Positions 33,889 to 43,053 of a stretch of 64,000 bases of DNA are shown here, piece by piece. Under the pieces are notes generated by a model. The model was given only the letters and a program-made list of their open reading frames with translations, was not told where the DNA came from and made no database searches. Source of the DNA: Coprococcus sp964488185 (GTDB taxonomy: Bacteria > Bacillota > Clostridia > Lachnospirales > Lachnospiraceae); contig CAZATW010000002.1 in assembly GCA_964488185.1 (NCBI GenBank), positions 16,303-80,302 of the forward strand. The letters run 5' to 3'. How positions within the stretch are numbered: the first letter of the stretch is position 1; every line of letters starts with the position of its first letter. A program made the translations under genes and the position numbers.

Positions 33889-36540
33889 GTGGCAGCATTA
33901 ACACCAATGATGCAACAATATATGGAGGTTAAGAAACAGTATCAGGACTGTATCTTATTCTATAGATTGGGCGATTTTTACGAAATGTTTTTTGAGGATG
34001 CACTGACGGCATCCAAGGTACTCGAAATAACACTTACCGGCAGGGATTGCGGTCAGGAGGAGCGTGCACCTATGTGCGGCGTTCCTTATCATGCATGTGA
34101 TAACTACCTGAATAAACTGATAGAAAACGGATATAAGGTTGCCATCTGCGAACAGGTCGAAGACCCTAAAATGGCAAAAGGAATCGTAAAGCGTGAGGTC
34201 ATCCGTGTTGTAACGCCGGGAACCAATATGTCCCAGACGGTTCTTGAAGAAAGTAAAAACAATTATCTTATGTGTATCTATGGCCATAATGAAAATTATG
34301 GTCTTTCTGTCGTTGACATCACAACAGGGGAATTCCGTGCCTGTAATATTTCCTCATTCCAAAAGCTGTATGATGAAATCAATAAATATGCCCCTTCTGA
34401 AATTATCGGAAACGATGTATTTATGACATGTCCGCTGGATTTTACCTATATGACGGAGCGCATGAAAATATCCATATCCGAGTCCCCTGAGCATTATTTT
34501 GACAAGCATATATGCGAGGATGCAATTATGCGGCAATTCCATGTTAATAATCTGGAAGGGCTTGGCCTTTCTGACTATGAAGAGCTTGCAATAGCAGCAG
34601 GCGCATTGTTACAATATCTTCACAATACCCAGAAGAATTCCCTGGAGCATATCAACCATATAACCACCTATTCCATAGATGATTTCATGATACTTGACAG
34701 CGCTACAAGAAGAAACCTCGAACTGACAGAAACCCTGCGTGACAAGCAAAAACGCGGCTCGCTTCTGTGGGTCCTTGACAAGACAAAGACAGCAATGGGT
34801 GCAAGAAGACTTCGTAATATGATAGAACAGCCTCTTATTTCCGAGACCGATATCAATGCGCGTCTGGATGCCGTTGAGCAACTCAACAACAATATCATAA
34901 TCAGGGACGAAATAAGGGAATATCTGAATCCTATATACGATTTGGAAAGGCTGATGACAAGAATTTCCCTTCGTTCAGCGAATCCAAGAGACCTTATCGC
35001 CTTTAAAACATCTATCAAACTGCTTCCATATATCAAGCAGCTTTTACAGGAATTTGAAGGCGGTCTGTTACAGGAGATTTGCGAAAATATAGACGAGCTT
35101 TCCGACATTTACGAGCTTCTCGAAGCCTCAATCAATGACGATCCGCCTATCCTGATTCGTGAGGGAGGCATTTTCAAGGATGGCTATCTGGAGGATATTG
35201 ACATATTAAAAAATGCCCGTACTGACGGAAAAAACTGGCTTATGGAGCTGGAAGCAAAGGAACGTGAGGCTACAGGAATTAAAAACCTTAAAATTAAGTT
35301 CAACAAGGTATTCGGTTATTATTTTGAAGTGACAAACTCCTACAAAAACCTTGTTCCGCCTCATTTTATACGAAAGCAGACACTGGCAAATGCCGAACGA
35401 TATACCTCGGAGGAGCTGGACAGCCTTGCAGGTGCCATTCTTGGTTCCTCCGATAAACTGGTTGCACTGGAATATGAAACTTACGTGGCACTTCGTGACA
35501 AACTTGCAGGAGAGCTGCTTCGTGTACAGAAAACAGCCAAATACATATCATTGCTGGACGTTATGACAAGCCTTTCTTACGTTTCTATGGCAAACGGCTA
35601 TATACGTCCTTCTATCAATAACGAAGGGATTATCGATATAAAGGACGGCAGACATCCTGTTGTGGAAAAAATGTTAAGCAATGACAGCTTCATTGTTAAT
35701 AATACGTTCCTAAACAACTATGAAAGCAGAATTTCCATTATTACCGGACCGAATATGGCAGGTAAATCCACATATATGCGGCAGACTGCCCTGATTGTGC
35801 TGATGGCGCAGATAGGCAGCTTTGTTCCTGCGTCCTCTGCCAATATCGGTATCTGTGACAGGATTTTTACCCGTGTCGGCGCTTCCGACGATTTAGCTTC
35901 CGGTCAGTCTACCTTTATGGTAGAAATGAGCGAAGTGGCAAATATTTTACGGAATGCCACAAAGAACAGTCTGTTGATACTGGATGAAATCGGGCGTGGT
36001 ACAAGCACCTATGACGGACTGTCCATAGCATGGGCTGTGGTGGAATATATCAGCAATCAAAAGCTGCTGGGTGCCAAGACCTTGTTTGCCACCCATTATC
36101 ACGAGCTGACAGAGCTTGAGGGTAAGCTTTCCTCCGTAAATAATTACTGTATTGCCGTCAAGGAAGAGGGCGACGATATCGTATTTTTACGAAAAATAGT
36201 AAAGGGAGGCGCAGACAGAAGCTATGGTATACAGGTTGCCAAGCTTGCCGGCGTACCTGATATGGTCATAAACAGAGCGAAAGAAATCTGCAACCAGCTT
36301 ATTGATAAGGACATCATCGATAAGCTGAAAGACATTAAGATTTTAAATGAGACTTCCAATGATGCAGGCTCCTCAAAGGGTTCTAAAAATTCAAAGAAAA
36401 ATGAAGCCACCCAGATGTCCTTGTTTGCATCCTTTGAGGAAGGACAGATAATAGAAGAAATCAAAAACATAGATTTGTCAAATATGACACCTATGAAGGC
36501 ATTACTTTATATAAATGAATTGCAGGAGCGACTAAAATAA
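33889..36540 (+). CDS. mutS: DNA mismatch repair protein MutS
   Basis: 883 residues. The mismatch-recognition domain near the start has RLGDFYEMFFEDA (the F-x-E motif is seen as FYEMF), then connector, lever and clamp domains. The ATPase has Walker A GPNMAGKSTYMRQ near residue 619 and Walker B LLILDEIGRGTSTYDGLS. GTG start at 33889, two bases after miaB. The C-terminal tail carries the short region that in the family contacts the sliding clamp. Confidence 0.97.
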   Translation: MAALTPMMQQYMEVKKQYQDCILFYRLGDFYEMFFEDALTASKVLEITLTGRDCGQEERAPMCGVPYHACDNYLNKLIENGYKVAICEQVEDPKMAKGIVKREVIRVVTPGTNMSQTVLEESKNNYLMCIYGHNENYGLSVVDITTGEFRACNISSFQKLYDEINKYAPSEIIGNDVFMTCPLDFTYMTERMKISISESPEHYFDKHICEDAIMRQFHVNNLEGLGLSDYEELAIAAGALLQYLHNTQKNSLEHINHITTYSIDDFMILDSATRRNLELTETLRDKQKRGSLLWVLDKTKTAMGARRLRNMIEQPLISETDINARLDAVEQLNNNIIIRDEIREYLNPIYDLERLMTRISLRSANPRDLIAFKTSIKLLPYIKQLLQEFEGGLLQEICENIDELSDIYELLEASINDDPPILIREGGIFKDGYLEDIDILKNARTDGKNWLMELEAKEREATGIKNLKIKFNKVFGYYFEVTNSYKNLVPPHFIRKQTLANAERYTSEELDSLAGAILGSSDKLVALEYETYVALRDKLAGELLRVQKTAKYISLLDVMTSLSYVSMANGYIRPSINNEGIIDIKDGRHPVVEKMLSNDSFIVNNTFLNNYESRISIITGPNMAGKSTYMRQTALIVLMAQIGSFVPASSANIGICDRIFTRVGASDDLASGQSTFMVEMSEVANILRNATKNSLLILDEIGRGTSTYDGLSIAWAVVEYISNQKLLGAKTLFATHYHELTELEGKLSSVNNYCIAVKEEGDDIVFLRKIVKGGADRSYGIQVAKLAGVPDMVINRAKEICNQLIDKDIIDKLKDIKILNETSNDAGSSKGSKNSKKNEATQMSLFASFEEGQIIEEIKNIDLSNMTPMKALLYINELQERLK

Positions 36541-36561
36541 CATAGTTAAGAGGAAACATAC

Positions 36562-38616
36562 ATGATAAGAGTTTTAGATGCAGATACAATTGATAAAATA
36601 GCCGCTGGGGAAGTAATCGAAAGACCAAGCTCCGTGGTAAAGGAGCTGGTGGAAAATGCCATCGATTCAGGAGCAACCGCCATAACCGTAGAAATCAAGG
36701 ACGGCGGACTTTCCTTTATCAGAATAACGGATAATGGCTGCGGCATACCGGAAGATGAAGTACCAAAGGCGTTTCTCCGTCATGCCACCAGCAAGCTGGT
36801 TACGGCAGAGGATTTGCTTCGCATTTCCTCGCTTGGTTTCAGAGGTGAAGCACTGTCAAGTATTGCTGCCGTGGCACAGGTAGAAATGATTACAAAGACC
36901 AAAGACAGTCTGACAGGCACACGCTACCAGATATATGGAGGTCAGGAAGCAGATAACAGCCAAATAGGATGTCCTGACGGAACCACTATTATCGTGCGTA
37001 ATCTTTTTTATAACACACCTGCAAGAAAAAAATATATGAAGTCTGCCTCGACAGAAATGTCATATATCTATGATTTGGTATGCAGAATCAGTATGTCACA
37101 TACCGAAATATCATTTAAGCTTATAGTAAACGGATTGGACAAGCTTTTCACATCAGGAAACGGTAAGCTCAAGGATATCATCTATCATATATACGGTAAG
37201 GATATTACCTCCAATTTACTTGAGGTTGATAATGCAAATGATATCCTGCGTATACATGGATATGTAGCAAGGCCTTGTATATCGAGAGGCAACAGAAGCT
37301 TTGAGGATTACTATGTAAACAGCCGATACATTAAAAGTAAAACCATAACAAAGGCGATAGAAGACGCTTTCAGAACCTTTGTTATGATACATAAATTTCC
37401 GTTTACGGTCTTAAACTTTGACATAAAACCGGAGCTTATAGATATCAATATCCATCCCGCCAAGATGGAGCTGAAATTTGAAAATGAGCAGGATATTTAT
37501 GATTTTACCTACAATATAATTCGGGAATCCCTTTTATTTAGAGAGCTGATTCCCGATACAACGCCGGATAAGGATAGACCAATAACACCACCTGCCAAGC
37601 GAAATATAGGAAAGAATCCGGAGCCATTTGAGATAAACAGAAGAGCAATGGAACAGACGGCCAAAACACAGACGCAGGCTGTAAGTGTGCAGGAGCATAA
37701 GAATGAAAATCCTACGGAAAATACAACACCTGTGGAGAATACGGGATTTGCGGATAAAGCTTCAATGATGTTCCGGGAACCTATCGGAGGGTATAAGCCG
37801 GAACCAAAACCACAGGAAATTAAAACCTATGAAAAGCCATTTTCATCTGCACAAACTGTTTTTAATGTATCTGAAACCACCAAACCAGACCCGGCTGCTA
37901 CGAATACATCGGACATCGAAAAACCGAAATCAGCTATTCAGAGCATGCCGAAAAAAAACACCCTGGAAGAACCGGAGGTTCAAGAGACATATACCCAGCA
38001 AACGCTTTTTACAGAGCAATTTCTGACGGAAAGAGCACGTGTCAAGCACAGGATAATCGGTCAGTTATTTGAGACATACTGGCTTATTGAATATGAAAAC
38101 AAGCTGTTTATTATGGACCAGCACGCAGCACATGAAAAGGTGAAATTTGAAGAGCTGATGGCAAATTACAATGCCAAGAACATCATTTCACAATATCTGA
38201 TGCCGCCTGCTGTTGTAACCTTAAATGCAGCGGAAATAGATTTTCTGAAAACAAACATGGAGCTGTTTGAAGCTCTTGGTTATCAACTGGAAGCTTTTGG
38301 GGATAATGAATATAAACTGAACGCTGTTCCTGCAAATCTCTTTGGTCTTGACGGAAGAGAGCTGTTTATTGACTTTATAGGAGAACTTGCCGAGGATGCA
38401 AAGAAAACAACCATTGATGTCTTTATCAGCAAGCTTTCCACTATGGCATGCAAAGCAGCCATTAAAGGAAACACCACCATAAGCTTTCAGGAAGCAGATG
38501 CACTTATAACACAGCTTATGACATTGGAAAATCCATATACCTGCCCGCACGGAAGACCGACTATTATATCCATGACGGAAAGTGATATAGAAAAGAAATT
38601 TAAACGAATTGTGTAA
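36562..38616 (+). CDS. mutL: DNA mismatch repair protein MutL
   Basis: 684 residues. The N-terminal GHKL ATPase shows KIAAGEVIERPSSVVKELVEN, DNGCGI and FRGEALSSI. A long low-complexity linker (about 330-470) is rich in Pro, Glu and Thr. The C-terminal dimerisation/endonuclease domain has DQHAAHEKVKFEEL, CPHGRP, and the zinc-site style ACKAAIKGN, as in MutL proteins with nicking activity. It follows mutS by 21 bases. Confidence 0.97.
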   Translation: MIRVLDADTIDKIAAGEVIERPSSVVKELVENAIDSGATAITVEIKDGGLSFIRITDNGCGIPEDEVPKAFLRHATSKLVTAEDLLRISSLGFRGEALSSIAAVAQVEMITKTKDSLTGTRYQIYGGQEADNSQIGCPDGTTIIVRNLFYNTPARKKYMKSASTEMSYIYDLVCRISMSHTEISFKLIVNGLDKLFTSGNGKLKDIIYHIYGKDITSNLLEVDNANDILRIHGYVARPCISRGNRSFEDYYVNSRYIKSKTITKAIEDAFRTFVMIHKFPFTVLNFDIKPELIDINIHPAKMELKFENEQDIYDFTYNIIRESLLFRELIPDTTPDKDRPITPPAKRNIGKNPEPFEINRRAMEQTAKTQTQAVSVQEHKNENPTENTTPVENTGFADKASMMFREPIGGYKPEPKPQEIKTYEKPFSSAQTVFNVSETTKPDPAATNTSDIEKPKSAIQSMPKKNTLEEPEVQETYTQQTLFTEQFLTERARVKHRIIGQLFETYWLIEYENKLFIMDQHAAHEKVKFEELMANYNAKNIISQYLMPPAVVTLNAAEIDFLKTNMELFEALGYQLEAFGDNEYKLNAVPANLFGLDGRELFIDFIGELAEDAKKTTIDVFISKLSTMACKAAIKGNTTISFQEADALITQLMTLENPYTCPHGRPTIISMTESDIEKKFKRIV

Positions 38617-38678
38617 AAATAATTGTTGTATCCAGCCGCTTGCCAAAGACTGGTTATCAAAAAGAACGAGGTATCAAC

Positions 38679-39623
38679 ATGAATAAAAAGCCGCTTGTTG
38701 TTTTGACGGGTCCGACAGCTGTGGGGAAGACGGATTTGTCCATCGCCCTTGCAAAAGGCATTGGGGGAGAGATTATCTCTGCCGACTCCATGCAGGTATA
38801 CAGAAAAATGAATATCGGTACAGCTAAAATCAAGCCGGAGGAAATGTGCGGAGTACCTCATTACCTTATTGATGTGCTTGACCCCTCCGAGGACTTTAAT
38901 GTGGTTATCTTTAAGCAAATGGCTTTATCCTCTATGGAGAAAATATACGATAATGGTCACATACCTATTATCGTCGGCGGTACAGGCTTTTATATTCAGG
39001 CATTGCTTTATGATATACAATTTGAAGAAAATGACGACGATATGGAATATCGTGCATATCTGGCAAAGCTGGCAGAAGAAAAAGGAAATAAATTTGTTCA
39101 TGCCATGCTGGCAGAAGTAGATAGAGAATCTGCCGAGAAGATACATCCAAACAATATGAAAAGGGTAATCAGAGCTCTTGAGTTCTATAAAAAGACAGGC
39201 AGGCCTATTTCGGAACACAATGCAGAAGAAAGTAAAAGACCTTCACCATATAATTATGAATATTTTGTGTTAAACGACTACAGAGACAAATTATATGATA
39301 GAATTGACAGACGAATAGATATGATGCTTGAGGAAGGACTTGTAGCCGAAGTCGAAAAGCTGTACAAAGAGGGATACAGTAAAAAACTCGTATCCATGCA
39401 GGGACTTGGTTATAAAGAGATACTTGATTATCTGGAAGGAAATACAAGCCTGAATGATGCCGTCTATATCTTAAAACGGGATACGCGTCATTTTGCCAAA
39501 AGACAGCTTACCTGGTTTAAAAGGGAACGGAATATAACCATGATAAATAAATATGAATATGAAAATAATCAGCAAATCATAGACGATATGATTAAAAGGC
39601 TGAAAGAGAAGGATATAATATGA
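38679..39623 (+). CDS. miaA: tRNA dimethylallyltransferase
   Basis: 314 residues. Transfers dimethylallyl to A37 of tRNA, producing the substrate for MiaB in the same cluster. P-loop GPTAVGKTDLS, SADSMQVYRKMNIGTAK, GGTGFYIQAL, and the C-terminal Y.KRDTRHFAKRQLTWF motif. ATG 38679 has GAACGAGG ahead; an earlier in-frame start at 38640 is less likely. Confidence 0.96.
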   Translation: MNKKPLVVLTGPTAVGKTDLSIALAKGIGGEIISADSMQVYRKMNIGTAKIKPEEMCGVPHYLIDVLDPSEDFNVVIFKQMALSSMEKIYDNGHIPIIVGGTGFYIQALLYDIQFEENDDDMEYRAYLAKLAEEKGNKFVHAMLAEVDRESAEKIHPNNMKRVIRALEFYKKTGRPISEHNAEESKRPSPYNYEYFVLNDYRDKLYDRIDRRIDMMLEEGLVAEVEKLYKEGYSKKLVSMQGLGYKEILDYLEGNTSLNDAVYILKRDTRHFAKRQLTWFKRERNITMINKYEYENNQQIIDDMIKRLKEKDII

Positions 39624-40906
39624 GTGACCTATTAAAAGATTATTATCAATCATTGGGAATTGATGAAAGTGTTTTCGACTATTGCAGCAAGATAGAAGAG
39701 GAGCTGAAAGACAGATTTTCAACGATTGATAAAATATGTGAAATCAATCAAATGAAGGTGCTGCTTGCCATGCAGAAAAACCGCCTGTCAGAAGCACATT
39801 TTGCAGGTTCATCAGGCTATGGCTATACTGACGAGGGAAGAGATACATTAGAGAAGATATATGCTGATGTATTCCATACGGAGGATGCTCTTGTCAGGTC
39901 ACAAATCACCTGCGGCACCCACGCTCTTTGTGTAGCCATGTTCGGGAACCTAAGACCGGGAGATGAAATACTTGCAATAGCAGGCAAGCCATACGACACG
40001 CTGGATGAAATCATCGGTATCAGAAAGTCCAGAGGTTCTCTTTCAGAATACGGCGTCACCTATGCCCAGGTGGACTTACTTCCTGACGGAAGCTTTGATT
40101 TTGAAGGCATCAAAAAGGCCATCAATGACAGAACAAGACTGATAGAAATACAGCGTTCAAAGGGCTATGCCGTCAGACCGACTCTTTCTGTAGAACAAAT
40201 AGGTGAAGCCATCAGCTATGTAAAATCAATCAGAGAGGATATTATCTGTCTTGTGGACAACTGCTATGGCGAATTTGTACAGGATAAAGAGCCATCTGAC
40301 TACGGTGCAGACCTTGTAGTAGGTTCACTGATAAAGAATCCCGGAGGCGGACTTGCTCCGATAGGCGGATATATATGCGGCAAGAAGGAATATGTTGAAA
40401 ATGCTTCCTTCCGGCTTACAACACCGGGACTTGGAAAAGAGGTAGGTGCATCTCTTAATAACACAAAGGCTTTTACCCAAGGCTTATTTATGGCACCTAC
40501 GGTTACGGCATCAGCCCTGAAAGGAGCCATATTTGCTGCAAATGTATATGAACGCCTTGGCTTTCAAGCAGTTCCGAACATGACGGAAAACCGATATGAC
40601 ATTATACAGGCTGTAGAACTTGGAACACCTGAAAGGGTTGTAGCCTTCTGTGAAGGCATACAGGCGGCCGCTCCCGTGGACAGCTATGTTACCCCGGTTC
40701 CTTGGGACATGCCGGGCTATGACGCCCCAGTAATTATGGCTGCCGGAGCATTTGTATCAGGCTCATCCATAGAGCTTTCTGCTGATGCTCCCATGCGAGA
40801 GCCATATGCCGTTTATTTTCAAGGTGGCCTGACCTATCAGCATGCCAAATACGGTATTATCATGTCACTTCAAAAAATGGTGGAAAAGAACCTGATAATA
40901 TGGTAG
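39620..40906 (+). CDS. Methionine gamma-lyase/aluminium-resistance family PLP enzyme
   Basis: 428 residues of the COG4100 family (cystathionine beta-lyase-like). The fold-type I PLP core includes SSGYGYTDEGRDTLE, the region ITCGTHALCVAMFGNLRPGD, CLVDNCYGEFV, and the probable PLP lysine in VGSLIKNPGGGLAPIGGYI. The physiological substrate is not established. ATG 39620 overlaps the miaA stop, and this neighbour of miaA is conserved in many Firmicutes (family knowledge). Confidence 0.88.
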   Translation: MSDLLKDYYQSLGIDESVFDYCSKIEEELKDRFSTIDKICEINQMKVLLAMQKNRLSEAHFAGSSGYGYTDEGRDTLEKIYADVFHTEDALVRSQITCGTHALCVAMFGNLRPGDEILAIAGKPYDTLDEIIGIRKSRGSLSEYGVTYAQVDLLPDGSFDFEGIKKAINDRTRLIEIQRSKGYAVRPTLSVEQIGEAISYVKSIREDIICLVDNCYGEFVQDKEPSDYGADLVVGSLIKNPGGGLAPIGGYICGKKEYVENASFRLTTPGLGKEVGASLNNTKAFTQGLFMAPTVTASALKGAIFAANVYERLGFQAVPNMTENRYDIIQAVELGTPERVVAFCEGIQAAAPVDSYVTPVPWDMPGYDAPVIMAAGAFVSGSSIELSADAPMREPYAVYFQGGLTYQHAKYGIIMSLQKMVEKNLIIW

Positions 40907-40970
40907 ATTAGTTTATTGATTTAAAGATATTTCTCATGATGTGCTTGGAGAGGCATAAAGGAGGAATACC

Positions 40971-41690
40971 GTGAAAAGAATAACCATGAAGGAATTGTCA
41001 GAAACAGAAAGACCTTATGAAAAGGGAATGATGTATGGCATATCAGCCTTATCGGATGCAGAGCTTCTAGCTGTCATAATCCGGTCGGGCAGTAAGAATA
41101 ACAATGCTCTTGATGTGGCCTACAAGGTACTCGATGCACATGAGGTACATAAGGGTATCGTAGGACTAAACTTTCTAAAGGAAAGTGATCTCATGGAGAT
41201 AGACGGAGTCGGTCAGGTTAAAGCCTTACAGCTTTTATGTCTGTCAGAATTCTCCAGAAGAATGAGCAAGGCATTATATAAGCCGTTTTTATCCTTTTCT
41301 TCTCCGGCAAGTATCGCTAATTACTTTATGGAAAATACCCGTTATATGGAGAAGGAATGTGTATATGTGCTTTTATTTGATTCAAAGCACCATATGCTGA
41401 AGGATATACAGCTTACCCAGGGAACTGTAAACCAGTCTCTGGTTTCTCCCAGGGAAATATTTGTAGAAGCCCTGAAATATAACGCTGTTTTTATCATACT
41501 GATACATAATCATCCCTCTGGAGACCCTACTCCCAGCAAGGAGGATATTATATTGACAAAACGTATATATGAAGCAGGACAGCTTATCGGAATCGGGCTG
41601 TCAGATCATATCGTACTTGGAAACTGTTGCTATGTAAGCATGGCAGAACGAGGATTATTAAATGAAAAGAAGCCGAAACAGAAATCATAA
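40971..41690 (+). CDS. radC: RadC-family (JAMM-fold) protein
   Basis: 239 residues. An N-terminal helix-hairpin-helix-like part (DAELLAVIIRSGSKN) precedes the JAB/MPN domain, with metal-binding HNHPSGDPTPSKED. It is named as a DNA-repair protein, but the true role is unclear. The start is GTG 40971, with AAAGGAGG upstream. It overlaps mreC by 29 bases; radC next to mreCD is a typical Firmicutes order. Confidence 0.93.
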   Translation: MKRITMKELSETERPYEKGMMYGISALSDAELLAVIIRSGSKNNNALDVAYKVLDAHEVHKGIVGLNFLKESDLMEIDGVGQVKALQLLCLSEFSRRMSKALYKPFLSFSSPASIANYFMENTRYMEKECVYVLLFDSKHHMLKDIQLTQGTVNQSLVSPREIFVEALKYNAVFIILIHNHPSGDPTPSKEDIILTKRIYEAGQLIGIGLSDHIVLGNCCYVSMAERGLLNEKKPKQKS

Positions 41691-42528
41691 AAGAATAGAA
41701 ATAACACCCAAATATATTTTGCTGGCACTTACCATATTATGTGTATTACTGATGGTTTTATCATTATTTTTTGACGGAATATTCAGACCGATCAGAAATT
41801 TTGCAAGTACCTTTATACAGCCAATGCAAAAGGGTGTAAACTCCGTAGGGAAATGGGTCGAAAGCAAATCAGACGCACTGAGAAATTATGACTCACTCCA
41901 GGAGGAAAATGAAAGACTTATGGAAGAACTGCTTAACTGCCAGTCAGAGCTTGCAAAATATCAACAGGAATCCTATGAACTGGAAAGATTACAAAAGCTC
42001 TATCAGCTGGACGCACAATATCTGGACTACAACAAAACGGCAGCAAGAGTCATAGCAAAGGATACCGGCAACTGGTTCGACGTTTTCTATATTGATAAGG
42101 GTACAGCGGATGGTATCAATGTAGGCTGTAATGTACTTTATGGCAACGGTCTGTGTGGAATTGTAACCGAAGCGGGAGATGATTACGCCGTAGTTCGTGC
42201 TATTATTGATGATACCTCAAATGTCAATGCAATGGTGCTTCCTTCTGAGGCGATCTGTAATGTATCGGGAAGTATTACCAATTACAATGACGGATATCTT
42301 ATTGCAGAAAATATTGACAAGGATGCATCTGTTTCAGAGGGCGACCAAATTGTTACATCATATGTATCCAATAAATATCTGGCAGGCATAACGATAGGCT
42401 ATGTTACGGAAATAAAATATGATTCCAACAATCTGACAAAAACAGCCTATATTACACCGGCGGCAGATTTTTCAAGAATTCAGGAGGTTCTTGTAATTCT
42501 TGATACAAAGAAAACAGTAAAAGAATAA
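41662..42528 (+). CDS. mreC: Rod shape-determining protein MreC
   Basis: 288 residues. A basic cytoplasmic tail, one membrane segment (about 15-36), a coiled coil (about 70-110; SLQEENERLMEELLNCQSEL) and the beta-rich MreC domain (FDVFYIDKGTADGINVG...). It sits in the membrane and links cell-wall synthesis enzymes in the elongation complex. mreB is not next to it in this window. Confidence 0.94.
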   Translation: MKRSRNRNHKRIEITPKYILLALTILCVLLMVLSLFFDGIFRPIRNFASTFIQPMQKGVNSVGKWVESKSDALRNYDSLQEENERLMEELLNCQSELAKYQQESYELERLQKLYQLDAQYLDYNKTAARVIAKDTGNWFDVFYIDKGTADGINVGCNVLYGNGLCGIVTEAGDDYAVVRAIIDDTSNVNAMVLPSEAICNVSGSITNYNDGYLIAENIDKDASVSEGDQIVTSYVSNKYLAGITIGYVTEIKYDSNNLTKTAYITPAADFSRIQEVLVILDTKKTVKE

Positions 42529-42543
42529 TTGAAGGTAACTAAA

Positions 42544-43053
42544 TTGAAGCGAATTATAACATTAGGAATATTAATAATATTATGTTTTATATTGCAGTCG
42601 GCACTTTTTCCGTTTATTGAGGTAACGGGTGTCAGCCCAAATCTGATGCTGATTCTTACGGTATCCTTCGGTCTTATGAGAGGACGTAAGGAAGGGATGC
42701 TGGTAGGCTTTTTTTGCGGATTTTTATACGATTTATTTTTTGGCTATGCAATCGGTCCATACATGCTTATATATATGTTTATCGGATATTGCAACGGATT
42801 TTTTCACCGCCTGTATCTGGTAGAGGATGTTCTTTTACCGATACTGATTATCCTTGTGGATGACTTTGTATTTAATTTTGCAACTTATGTTATATTTTTT
42901 GTTATGAGAAACAGGCTGGATTTCGGCAATTACCTGAAGGAAATTATTGTTCCTGACATGATATATACGGCACTTTTAACAATGATAGTCTTTAAATTTT
43001 TTGTTTTTGTAAATAAGACGCTTAAAAGAATCGAAAAAGGAAGTGAGACTTAA
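42544..43053 (+). CDS. mreD: Rod shape-determining protein MreD
   Basis: 169 residues, four to five membrane segments (LGILIILCFILQSALFPFIE, LMLILTVSFGLMRGRKEGM, ...), with the GFFCGFLYDLFFG motif of MreD. TTG 42544, with GAAGGT 7 bases upstream, is the favoured start; an in-frame TTG at 42529 directly follows the mreC stop. The stop overlaps the start of the PBP2 gene. Confidence 0.9.
   Translation: MKRIITLGILIILCFILQSALFPFIEVTGVSPNLMLILTVSFGLMRGRKEGMLVGFFCGFLYDLFFGYAIGPYMLIYMFIGYCNGFFHRLYLVEDVLLPILIILVDDFVFNFATYVIFFVMRNRLDFGNYLKEIIVPDMIYTALLTMIVFKFFVFVNKTLKRIEKGSET

Noticed and set aside
40971..43053. mreB expected between radC and mreC
   Set aside because: radC and mreC overlap directly, so mreB is not here. 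This is a common Clostridial variation and not evidence of loss.
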